A stretch of DNA of 64,000 nt from JAJXZP01 sp963787185 (GTDB lineage: Bacteria > Spirochaetota > Spirochaetia > Treponematales > Rectinemataceae), in assembly GCA_963787185.1 (NCBI GenBank), contig CAWBCC010000014.1:186001-250000 (forward strand), read 5' to 3'. The translations under genes and the position numbers were made by a program. Below are positions 34,393-41,337 of this stretch, one piece after another. The notes below the pieces were generated by a model. It saw only the letters and a program-made list of their open reading frames with translations. It was not told the origin of the DNA and did no database searches. Every line of letters begins with the position of its first letter. Position 1 is the stretch's first letter.

Positions 34393-35211
34393 ATGCCCAA
34401 ACCCGGACCGACCGCCCAGGTCGACGAGAGCCGCGTTCAGAAAGCCTTCCTCCTCGCGGTGGGGCTCTCCCTGGCCTTCGTGCTTGTCGGGATTCTGGCG
34501 GGACTGGATTTCGGCGTGCGGGCGATCCTGCACGAGGCCGAGTCGGGCATCCTGCCCGGCTTCGGCGGAAGCGCCGGCCTGGCCGAATCGGTCCGCCGCC
34601 TCGTCGTCGGCATGGGTTTCGTCGCGGTCTTCGGATTTTTCCTCGTTGTCGGCATCGCCGCCGCCTTCTATCACGGCCTCCGGTCCCGCCTCGAAGAAGA
34701 GCGGAAACGCCACTCGCGCAGCGCCGTGCTCGACGCCCTCACCGGCGTGTTCAACAAGATCGGCATAGAGGAACGCCTCGAGGAGGAGCTCGTCCGCGCC
34801 CGGCGCACCCGAGGCTCCTTCGTCTGCGCCGTCGCGGACATCGACGATCTGGGCCGGATCAACGAAGACTTCGGCCACGCCGACGGCGACGCCGTCATCA
34901 AGGGAGTCGGCGCGGTGCTGAAGGATCGGCTCCGAAGCTACGACGTCATGGGGCTCTACGGCGGCGAGGAGTTCGTCATCATATTCCCCGGCCTCGACGC
35001 CGAGGCCGGGCGGGTCGCCTGCGAACGTCTGCGCGAGGCGGTCGAGCGCCAGGCCGGCGACCGCTCCGGCCTCGACTTCATGACCGTGACCGTCAGCCTG
35101 GGCTTTTCGCCGCTCGGTGCCGCCGACGCGAGCGGCGACGACCTGCTCCGCCGCGCGAAAGCCGCCCTGCGCCGTGCCAAGGAAGCGGGCAAGAACCGCT
35201 GCTCCGACTAG
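34393..35211 (+). CDS. Membrane diguanylate cyclase (GGDEF)
   Basis: This 272-residue enzyme makes c-di-GMP. Two TM helices (about 18-38 and 70-94) flank a ~30-residue external loop, then a short coiled linker and a GGDEF domain with active site GGEEF (190-194) and an intact RxxD inhibitory site (R181-D184) five residues upstream. ATG at 34384 touches the AGGAG, so ATG 34393 (9-nt spacing) is preferred. It follows the histidine kinase gene by about 12 bp and is very likely cotranscribed. Confidence 0.88.
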   Translation: MPKPGPTAQVDESRVQKAFLLAVGLSLAFVLVGILAGLDFGVRAILHEAESGILPGFGGSAGLAESVRRLVVGMGFVAVFGFFLVVGIAAAFYHGLRSRLEEERKRHSRSAVLDALTGVFNKIGIEERLEEELVRARRTRGSFVCAVADIDDLGRINEDFGHADGDAVIKGVGAVLKDRLRSYDVMGLYGGEEFVIIFPGLDAEAGRVACERLREAVERQAGDRSGLDFMTVTVSLGFSPLGAADASGDDLLRRAKAALRRAKEAGKNRCSD

Positions 35212-35347
35212 GAGGCGCCGTCCAAAAAGGCGGCTGGGGTTTGTTTCCTTCGAACATATCGAACGACGTACCAGTGCGGGTCCTGGCGGTGGAGATCATA
35301 GGACCTCACTGACGCTCGGCCCTCTGCTCTCCACCGCCACCGGCCGC
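35212..35347. other. Left flank of the IS element: shared 36-bp repeat and long hairpin
   Basis: 35248-35283 is repeated in inverse orientation at 61690-61725. A perfect 11-bp inverted repeat (35285-35295 with 35328-35338, 32-nt loop) lies between it and the IS. The target duplication ACCGGCCGC is at 35339-35347. No gene is seen. Confidence 0.6.
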
Positions 35348-36744
35348 GAGATATTGTCAATAGTTGTGGATTGGAAATCTGAACTATTTTCCGGTCAGGC
35401 CGCCGCTTCATCAACCCGCTCTCCATTCACAAACTTTACTCCCGCTTCCACGAGTGGGATGAATTTGAATCCGTCTAACTTGCGCCAACCCTGTTCTGCC
35501 TCCCTGCAAAGCTTGTAGACCATTGCCAGCGTTGCCTTGCGAGTCCCGTTGCCCTTCGTTCGCCGGTGGCGTAGGCGTACCGTCGCGAAGGTCGACTCGA
35601 TGGGGTTCGTGGTGCGCAGGTGGAGCCAATGAGCGGCAGGGAAATCGTAGAAGGCGAAGAGGTCGTCCTTGTCCTTCACCAGACATTCCACGGCCTTCGG
35701 GTACTTGTCGCCGAAGGAATTGACGAAGAGGTCGAAGGCTTTGAGCGCGTCCTCACGGGTGGGCGCAAGGTACTGGTCATGCAACATTCCCTTGGCCTTC
35801 GCCTGGAGCGACTTGGGGAGCTTGTCCAAAACGTTCCCGGTCTTGTGGAACCAGCACCGCTGGATACGCGTCTCTGGCCATACCTCCGCGGCGGCGGCCT
35901 GGAAGCCCATCGCGCCATCGCATACTGCGAGCACCGGCGCTTTCTCAAGCCCACGGGAGCGCAGATCGAGGAGAATCTCCTTCCACGACTGCGCACTTTC
36001 GCGGTAGCCATCGGATACAGCAAGCAATTCCTTGTTGCCGAATGAATCGGCGCCCATGACGACGAGCAGACAGGCGCGTTCGTCCTCAAGCCGCGCATTG
36101 CAATACACGCCGTCTGCCCAGACGTAGACATAGCGTTTCCCTGCAAGGTCCCGTCTCGACCACTCCCCGTACTCCTCGGTCCATATCTCCTTCAGGCGCA
36201 CGACGGTACTCGCCGAAAGTCCCTTCGCCTGAGGACCAAGGATCGCCTCCAACGCCGTCGGAAAGTCGTCGGTTGAGATGCCTTTGAGATACAGCACCGG
36301 CACGAGGGTATCGATGCTTGGCGCCCGCCGCATGAAGGGTGGGAGTATCCGGCTCGTGAACCGCTGCTCTCCCCTGGCGCTCAATGCCCGGTCATCCACG
36401 CGGGGACGCGTGATGGCAATCGGCCCCGCTCCGGTGAGCACGGTTCGCTCGGGCATGACGCCATTTCTCACCACCAGACGTTTCCCCTCCTCGTCGACGA
36501 GATTCTTGAACCGCGAAAGATGCTCCTCAATCTCTGCCTCCAACGCGGCTTGCAGCATCTTCCTCGCCCCTTCACGCACGATGATTTCCAGCGCCCCCAT
36601 GGTCTCGGGCGTTGCCTTGATTCGAGTCTCGATGATAGTCTTGCTCACGGACGTTCTCCTTCCCGGCGGTTGTGTTTGGCGACAAAACCTTACCGTGAAG
36701 AAACGTCCGTTTTCTATTCCGTCCACAAGAATCGATCATATCTC
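35348..36744 (-). mobile_element. IS256-family insertion sequence, intact, with 9-bp target duplication
   Basis: The element is 1,397 bp, with imperfect terminal inverted repeats of about 28 bp (GAGATAT..TC.AT..TTGTGGA at 35348 and its complement ending at 36744). ACCGGCCGC is directly repeated immediately outside at 35339-35347 and 36745-36753, the 8-9 bp duplication expected for IS256-type transposition. One full-length transposase gene lies inside. The perfect duplication suggests a fairly recent insertion. Confidence 0.93.
35395..36648 (-). CDS. IS256-family (mutator type) transposase
   Basis: This 417-residue DDE transposase has D179 (YVWADGVY), D244 (AVCDGAMGF) and E351 (TNPIESTFATVR), with CWFH at 265-268, all standard for IS256/mutator enzymes. 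The frame is uninterrupted. The start is GTG 36648 (VSKTIIETR), with AAGGAG 7 nt upstream; the longer reading to 36726 runs into the terminal repeat. It is probably active. Confidence 0.94.
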   Translation of the reverse strand: MSKTIIETRIKATPETMGALEIIVREGARKMLQAALEAEIEEHLSRFKNLVDEEGKRLVVRNGVMPERTVLTGAGPIAITRPRVDDRALSARGEQRFTSRILPPFMRRAPSIDTLVPVLYLKGISTDDFPTALEAILGPQAKGLSASTVVRLKEIWTEEYGEWSRRDLAGKRYVYVWADGVYCNARLEDERACLLVVMGADSFGNKELLAVSDGYRESAQSWKEILLDLRSRGLEKAPVLAVCDGAMGFQAAAAEVWPETRIQRCWFHKTGNVLDKLPKSLQAKAKGMLHDQYLAPTREDALKAFDLFVNSFGDKYPKAVECLVKDKDDLFAFYDFPAAHWLHLRTTNPIESTFATVRLRHRRTKGNGTRKATLAMVYKLCREAEQGWRKLDGFKFIPLVEAGVKFVNGERVDEAAA

Positions 36745-37259
36745 ACCGGCCGCCCTCCTCCGCCGGTCGAAAGCGCGACGGGGATAGATCCCGAAGACCT
36801 GTCTTCGTGAACAGCGACTTTAGTCATACAAACCTCACCACTCATGCGAGGTTCGGAGAGGGCCGCGACGGGGGGGTGCCGATGCAAGTTGCCGTGCATG
36901 AAGGGCAGCCTTCGGTTGGCCTGACTCAGGATATCGGCTACGCCCGAAGGCTCGAAAAGTGCCCAACCGTCTGGGACCACTAAGGGGAAGCTGCGTTCCG
37001 CATTCATACCTCACATTACTACGTAGTGGAGTTTTGCTTCCATATGTAACTAAAGTCATTTCCTGCCAATCCCACTAGGCTCTAGAACCCAGCGCCCACC
37101 TAAAGTCACAGTAAGCTTGGGGTGCGGCGGGTATTCGATCAGACCAAGAGTAACGAATCGCAGTGGGCGACGATCTGCTCCGTGGCCGAAAAAATTGGCG
37201 ACGGCGCTGGATCTGACCGGTAGAGCGAGACGCCGGCACGCACGAAGGGCTGACAACGA
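36745..37259. other. Right flank of the IS and decayed DNA
   Basis: After the target duplication no intact gene is seen. GACTTTAGT at 36816-36824 and its complement at 37049-37057 could be ends of a ~240-bp non-coding element, with another TAAAGTC copy at 37101. The sequence is of mixed GC and looks like decayed DNA leading into the livF remnant. Confidence 0.35.
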
Positions 37260-37404
37260 GCAATCGCCCGGGCGCTGATGGCAGATCCGGACCTTTGTGT
37301 ATGTTCTGGAGACCGGCAATATCATTTTGCAGGGCACCGGAATGGAGATACTGGCAAATGAGGCGGTCATTAAGACATATTTGGTCGAAACGAAATGTGA
37401 GTGA
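37260..37404 (+). pseudogene. livF remnant (branched-chain ABC ATPase fragment)
   Basis: 37260-37295 encodes AIARALMADPDL, matching the segment before Walker B of the intact LivF in this window. After an internal deletion and frameshift, 37297-37404 encodes VYVLETGNIILQGTG and continues to a stop, matching the intact C-terminus (AYVLETGNIILQGTG). About 75 codons in between and the N-terminal half are missing. It lies just upstream of an AraC gene, so a second liv operon once read toward that gene. Confidence 0.85.
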
Positions 37405-37467
37405 AAGCCCAGATGAGTTTTCACGAACCTTATCAAATATGTTATTATAATTGCAACACGACAAATT

Positions 37468-38394
37468 GTGTGGGGTGTGGCTGTGACCAATTCTAGTCAT
37501 GAACTTGAAGTCCTGTGGTTGGCGGAAAGCGAATACGGTGCTGGAGCATGTCTAGAGGAGCACGCTCATCACGAATACTACCAGATTTATTATGTCATTG
37601 AGAGCACGGGGACCTTTCTGGTCGACGGCAAGGAGCATGAACTGAGCAAAGATATGTTCGTTTTTGCCCGGCCGGACACGATGCATGGCATAAAAGAACT
37701 GCCGCAGGACATTCAATCTCCGCTGAGAATTCTTGAAGCGAAATTCATGGTCTTAGACCACGAGTTTGAAAATGAATTGAAGCAGATCCCCGCAGTCGGC
37801 TGCGGTACAAACGAGATGCGGAATCTCCTGCGCCGGGCTTTCTCAGAGGGAATGGACAAGGACCTCTATTACGCCAGGGTTGTAGAGTACCAGATGTGCG
37901 TACTGCTGTATCTAATGATACGGCGGAGCCATGAATATGCCATCCTGTTGAACACAAACGGTCTGTCAAATGAGAAGGCCGTAAAGATCAAAGAGTATCT
38001 GGATTCGAAGTACGCGGAGGATATCACGCTTGACGGTTTGGCGAGCAATGTCGGATATAGCAAGAATTACCTGTGCAGAATCTTCCGAGAAAGCACAGGC
38101 AACACGATCAATTCCTATTTAACCAATGTACGTATCAATAAGGCGGTGGAGCTTTTGGCGGGAACCGATATGGAAGTTGCCCAGATCAGCAGGGTGGTCG
38201 GATATAACAATGTGTTTCATTTTATCAAGACATTCAAGAAACTGGTCGGCGTTTCTCCCGGAAGCTATCGCCGCAATGAGTTGACCGGGATAAGATTGGC
38301 CAGCGAGTCCGTGTATGAAACCAGCGTGATTATTCGCGCCGGCATCGTGATTCCGAGAGAGACCAGGGGTCACGTCGCGCATTATTCTGACTGA
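37468..38394 (+). CDS. AraC-family transcriptional regulator
   Basis: This protein of about 308 residues has an N-terminal cupin sensor domain (HAHHEYYQIYYVI, FVFARPDTMHG) and a C-terminal double helix-turn-helix (LDGLASNVGYSKNYLCRIF, then VAQISRVVGYNNVFHFIKTFKK). The first start is GTG 37468, but GTG 37477 and 37483 are equally possible and no clear ribosome binding site decides. TATAAT at 37446-37451 is a likely -10. Its neighbours are the livK-thiolase-MCP group, which it may control. Base composition is lower in GC than the core genes. Confidence 0.87.
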   Translation: MWGVAVTNSSHELEVLWLAESEYGAGACLEEHAHHEYYQIYYVIESTGTFLVDGKEHELSKDMFVFARPDTMHGIKELPQDIQSPLRILEAKFMVLDHEFENELKQIPAVGCGTNEMRNLLRRAFSEGMDKDLYYARVVEYQMCVLLYLMIRRSHEYAILLNTNGLSNEKAVKIKEYLDSKYAEDITLDGLASNVGYSKNYLCRIFRESTGNTINSYLTNVRINKAVELLAGTDMEVAQISRVVGYNNVFHFIKTFKKLVGVSPGSYRRNELTGIRLASESVYETSVIIRAGIVIPRETRGHVAHYSD

Positions 38395-38714
38395 ATTTTG
38401 CTCGCTTTCTTTTCTCTTTCCGCTGACTGATGGATGTTTGTTAGCATCTTCATTTCCCTGGAAACGCCAAGTAGCACCCCCGGATTTCGCCAAGGCGTCT
38501 TCCAGAGCAGATAGGGTCCCTGGACTTACGGCCATGGCTGCCTATCGGCGGCTAATAGCGATAAGGGGTAATGAATTGGCTCGAACGGCTACCTCAACCT
38601 GTAAGAGCTTCAGCAGGCAGCCCTGACGGCGAAAGCCGGGAATTCCACTTGGCGAAAGCCGGGAACCCTATGTGGCGAATTCCGGGAATTTTGCTTGATA
38701 GAAAACAGATGGAC
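38395..38714. other. Intergenic region of IS remnants
   Basis: No gene is supported. It carries the three 23-bp tandem units at 38628-38696 and, next to them, the truncated transposase gene. The remaining sequence to 38600 shows no recognisable feature. Confidence 0.4.
38628..38696 (+). repeat. Three tandem 23-bp units, IS-terminus-like
   Basis: Units at 38628-38650, 38651-38673 and 38674-38696 each begin GGCGAA and contain CCGGGAA (consensus GGCGAAAGCCGGGAAT). Units 1 and 2 share their first 17 bases; unit 3 has TT for AG. Serial ~20-bp repeats of this type occur at the ends of IS21-family elements, so this may be a stranded IS end. That assignment is inference. Confidence 0.55.
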
Positions 38715-38915
38715 TCAGTGCCCGGATTGATGGGGGCACCGCTGTTCAGCCTGGAGTCGCCGTGAGGAAATCAACTCACCAGTGATGGAGTCAATCTTGC
38801 CACTGCAGACTTGCTTGCTGCGTGCCTGCTGCTTTTCCTTGTCCCAGTACGAGACCGACTCGTAGACGTAAGTGACCCCGGTCTTCTTGTTCAGGTGGTT
38901 GAGTCGGCAGGACAT
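38715..38915 (-). pseudogene. Truncated transposase N-terminus
   Basis: The 66-codon frame begins MSCRLNHLNKKTGVTYVYES and continues YWDKEKQQARSKQVC.GKIDSITGELI, the typical start of a group of DDE transposases (IS1634/IS4-like as I recall it). It ends abruptly after ISSRR in unrelated sequence, where the full-length proteins continue for several hundred residues. A perfect-looking promoter/palindrome region lies upstream. It is a relic next to an IS-type end at 39057-39070. Confidence 0.7.
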
Positions 38916-38926
38916 GGCAGGAGCCC

Positions 38927-38954
38927 CTTACTAGCTGCAATTGTAGCTAGTAAG
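38927..38954. promoter_or_regulatory. 28-bp near-perfect palindrome
   Basis: CTTACTAGCTGCAATTGTAG and its mirror, centred on CAATTG, have only one mismatched pair. It lies 12 bp upstream of the transposase remnant, with a further CTAGCTACAAT half-copy at about 39004. It looks like an operator or transposase-binding site. Confidence 0.55.
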
Positions 38955-39030
38955 GCAAAGACTGTCAACGCATATTGTTATCCTATATAGCTATTTATGA
39001 GATCCTAGCTACAATACTCCGGGAAATCAG

Positions 39031-39070
39031 GTGGGAGCTCCCCTTAAATTGGCATCCATGCAACAACGCC
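39031..39070 (-). repeat. IS-type terminus shared with the 142-bp MITE-like element
   Basis: Read on the minus strand it starts GGCGTTGTTGCATGGATGCC and matches about 34 of 40 bases at the left end of the element at 40681-40822. It lies about 120 bp upstream of the truncated transposase, where the element end is expected. Confidence 0.65.
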
Positions 39071-39390
39071 CCTCTAATTGATATTTCTAACACAGTCCAA
39101 CAGAGCAATAAACAACAATCAAGAAGAGAATAATTACAGTACCAAACAAGACGATTATGCTTTATTGGACTTTACAGGTCAAAAATACCGTGTTATATGT
39201 AGATAATACGGTGAACTTAAGATTTCGACTACTCGTTTCCTTGCTGTTTTCTAATTGAGGGATCAATAATAAGAAACAACAGTTAATGAGATTTTTGGGG
39301 CTAATTGAGTTTTATTGCCCATGGAGGTGGTACTATGAATAAAGGCATAACCGCATTAGCGTCAATCCCATCTCGTTCCGTTGCGGCGGC

Positions 39391-40651
39391 GGGCAGGGAT
39401 TTTCTCTGGTTGTCGAACGGGATAACCCGTCGCAATAGAGATTTCACACAAGGAGAGGAGCACATGAAAAGGAAAGGTCTGCTAGTTTCCGTTCTTGCAC
39501 TGGCTACGATCCTGAGTCTTGGCGCCGCACCCGCCTCTAAGCCCATCGTGATCGGCGTATTGGGCGCCATGAGCGGCTCCTCCGCCTCCCTCGGAAAGGC
39601 GCAGCAACAGGGCGTCGAATTGGCTGTCGACGAAATCAACGCATCAGGCGGCATCCTCGGCCGCGAAGTCAAAGCGGTCTACCGCGACGACGAGGCGGAT
39701 CCTACCAAGTCCCTGACCGCTGCCCAGGAGCTGGTCGACAGAGAAGGCATCAATTTCCTGATCGGTACGACCAACTCCACGCCCGCCGCGACGGTGATCC
39801 CTTTCCTCCAAGACAACAAGATCGTAAGTGTCACGTGCATCGCCACCAGCAACACCATCATCGACGCGGCAAAATACCCTTATGCATTCCGAATCATGAT
39901 TCCCAACGGCCTGCAGGCGAACGCTCTTGTTTTAAATGCGAAGCAACGTGGTTACAAGAGAATCGCCCTCGTGGCCGATACCTCCGCGTTGGGCGTCGAT
40001 GGAATGACGGGCATGGTGAAGTACTGCGCTCAGTACGGGATCAAGCCTGTTGCGCAGGTGACATATCAGTCCGATGATCCTGATATGTCACCCGTCGCTC
40101 TGAGCCTTAAGAACAGCGGCGCGGACTGCGCCCTGTTCTGGACGCTGGGCGCCGACGGCGCGAAAATCGTCAAGGCTCTGGAACGAGTAGGCTACATTAA
40201 CAGCCTCCGCATCTACGGATACACCGGCATCGTCATGACGAATTTTAACGAGCTGGCTGGTCCCGGAGCGAGCAGATGTGCTTCCTTAGGGATCAAAGAT
40301 TGGTCGGTGGCCGATGCGAACAGCACGCTGAAGGGTCGCTTTCTCGATCTTTACAACAAAATCGCCGCAAAATATGGCCGCTACGGAACGGGCAGTCGCG
40401 ATACGAACCCCAGCACCGTCGCCTCAGCATACGACTGCATCATGCTGTTCAAGTGGGCGATCGAGACTGCCGGCACAACCGATCCCGATGCGGTCACTGC
40501 CGTGATCGAGACAAAAGGCGCCCAATACCAGGGCAATTTCGGCGGCGGCTACAAATTCAGCACAACGGATCATGACGGTTTCCGCCCGGAAGACTGTGTG
40601 CCGGTGGATATCGTCAAGAAAGTCAATGGTGACCTCTTCATCCAGAGATAA
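39391..40651 (+). repeat. Left arm of a 1.26-kb inverted duplication (leader plus livK1)
   Basis: The leader from 39391 and the complete livK1 gene are repeated in opposite orientation at 48761-50022. Similarity is highest in the leader and the 5' half of the gene. It stops at the stop codon, and the flanks beyond differ. Confidence 0.85.
39464..40651 (+). CDS. livK: Branched-chain amino acid-type ABC receptor (LivK family), copy 1
   Basis: This 395-residue type I periplasmic binding protein (Peripla_BP_6) has a cleavable signal peptide ending in LSLGAAPA, no lipobox, and the family start IVIGVLGAMSGSSASLG. AAGGAGAGGAG precedes the ATG. It is about 87% identical to copy 2 at 48761-49948, with most differences in the C-terminal half. 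LivK-type receptors bind amino acids but also many aromatic and aliphatic carboxylates, and the thiolase and dehydrogenase neighbours point to an organic acid here. Confidence 0.9.
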   Translation: MKRKGLLVSVLALATILSLGAAPASKPIVIGVLGAMSGSSASLGKAQQQGVELAVDEINASGGILGREVKAVYRDDEADPTKSLTAAQELVDREGINFLIGTTNSTPAATVIPFLQDNKIVSVTCIATSNTIIDAAKYPYAFRIMIPNGLQANALVLNAKQRGYKRIALVADTSALGVDGMTGMVKYCAQYGIKPVAQVTYQSDDPDMSPVALSLKNSGADCALFWTLGADGAKIVKALERVGYINSLRIYGYTGIVMTNFNELAGPGASRCASLGIKDWSVADANSTLKGRFLDLYNKIAAKYGRYGTGSRDTNPSTVASAYDCIMLFKWAIETAGTTDPDAVTAVIETKGAQYQGNFGGGYKFSTTDHDGFRPEDCVPVDIVKKVNGDLFIQR

Positions 40652-40680
40652 TTGAGTTTTCGGCGAAACTACGCCCAACA

Positions 40681-40822
40681 GGCGTTGTTGCATGGAAGCC
40701 GATTTAGGGGGAGAACCCATGGACTTTTGCCGTCCTGACTCCATCCTCCCGTCCACCGATGGCTTCTTGAGTAGGATTTGGAATGAATCTTTCTGCTCAA
40801 ATCAACATCATGCAACAACGCC
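40681..40822. mobile_element. 142-bp MITE-like element
   Basis: The ends are perfect 14-bp inverted repeats: GGCGTTGTTGCATG at 40681-40694 and its complement at 40809-40822. The left end is homologous over about 40 bp to the terminus at 39031-39070 next to the transposase remnant. There is no coding capacity and no obvious target duplication. Confidence 0.7.
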
Positions 40823-40826
40823 TCCT

Positions 40827-41003
40827 AATTGTCTTTTATTATCTCTTTATTTCATGTAAGATAGATCGACTCAAAGTGGATTAGAACCGTCCCGTGTTTG
40901 CCTTTGACTGAAGGAAATAGTGACGGGCAATGCAAGCGGGTACTCGCCTGAAGTCGGAGAATGGCCAACCAGGCAGGTGCCTAAAGAAACTCGGAACGAT
41001 GAG
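40827..41003 (+). repeat. 176-nt tandemly duplicated element, copy A (possible structured RNA)
   Basis: It is about 80% similar to copy B. It contains a CCTT-TGACTG-AAGG hairpin, a GGGC...GCCT stem around AGCGGGTACT, AGGC-AGGT-GCCT, and CTCG-GAACGA-TGAG. Copy B differs at several paired positions in ways that mostly keep pairing. I cannot assign it to a known riboswitch or RNA family. Confidence 0.5.
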
Positions 41004-41099
41004 TGTGGACGATGGATTTTGCCAACGATGAACCGTACATCTTGCAAACCACATTCTTGCATGACTATATTTTTTATAACCTCCCGAGTATTCTGCCAA

Positions 41100-41274
41100 A
41101 ATTGTCTTTTCTTATCTCCCTATTTCGTGTAAGATAGAACGACGAAAGGATGACTAGAATCGTCCCTGTGTGCCTTTGACCGAAGGATGTAGTGACGGGC
41201 AGTACAAGCGGGTGCTTGCCTGAAGTCAGGGAAGGGCGATCAGGCTGGTGCCTGAAGAGACTCGGAACAACGAG
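41100..41274 (+). repeat. 176-nt tandemly duplicated element, copy B (possible structured RNA)
   Basis: Same order of hairpins as copy A: CCTT-TGACCG-AAGG, GGGCA...TGCCT around AGCGGGTGCT, TCAGGC-TGGT-GCCTGA and CTCG-GAACAA-CGAG. Copy B ends 63 nt before the thiolase start, within its likely leader, so a cis-regulatory role is possible. Confidence 0.5.
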
Positions 41275-41337
41275 CTGGGTCGGAGCCTGGATTGGGCTAG
41301 ATCAGACTTTCGGGCTGACATCTTAAAGGAGAGGGAC

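Larger units (their letters stand above)
38916..39463. other. AT-rich region before livK1
   Basis: It contains the 28-bp palindrome (38927-38954), the IS-type terminus at 39031-39070, AT-rich DNA with no gene, and from 39391 a leader that is nearly identical to the leader of the second livK gene (inverted repeat, see the repeat entry). Confidence 0.5.
40652..41337. other. Non-coding region between livK1 and the thiolase gene
   Basis: This 686-bp stretch has no credible ORF. It is filled by the MITE-like element (40681-40822) and two copies of a 176-nt sequence (40827-41003 and 41100-41274). The last 60 bp before the thiolase gene contain its ribosome binding site (AAAGGAGAGG). Confidence 0.7.

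Noticed and set aside
33334..34878. 514-codon minus-strand frame opposite the kinase and cyclase genes
   Set aside because: Antisense of two well-supported genes.
40827..41274. Group II intron ends in the duplicated 176-nt element
   Set aside because: GTGTG-like starts are present, but no domain V hairpin and no reverse transcriptase gene are nearby.
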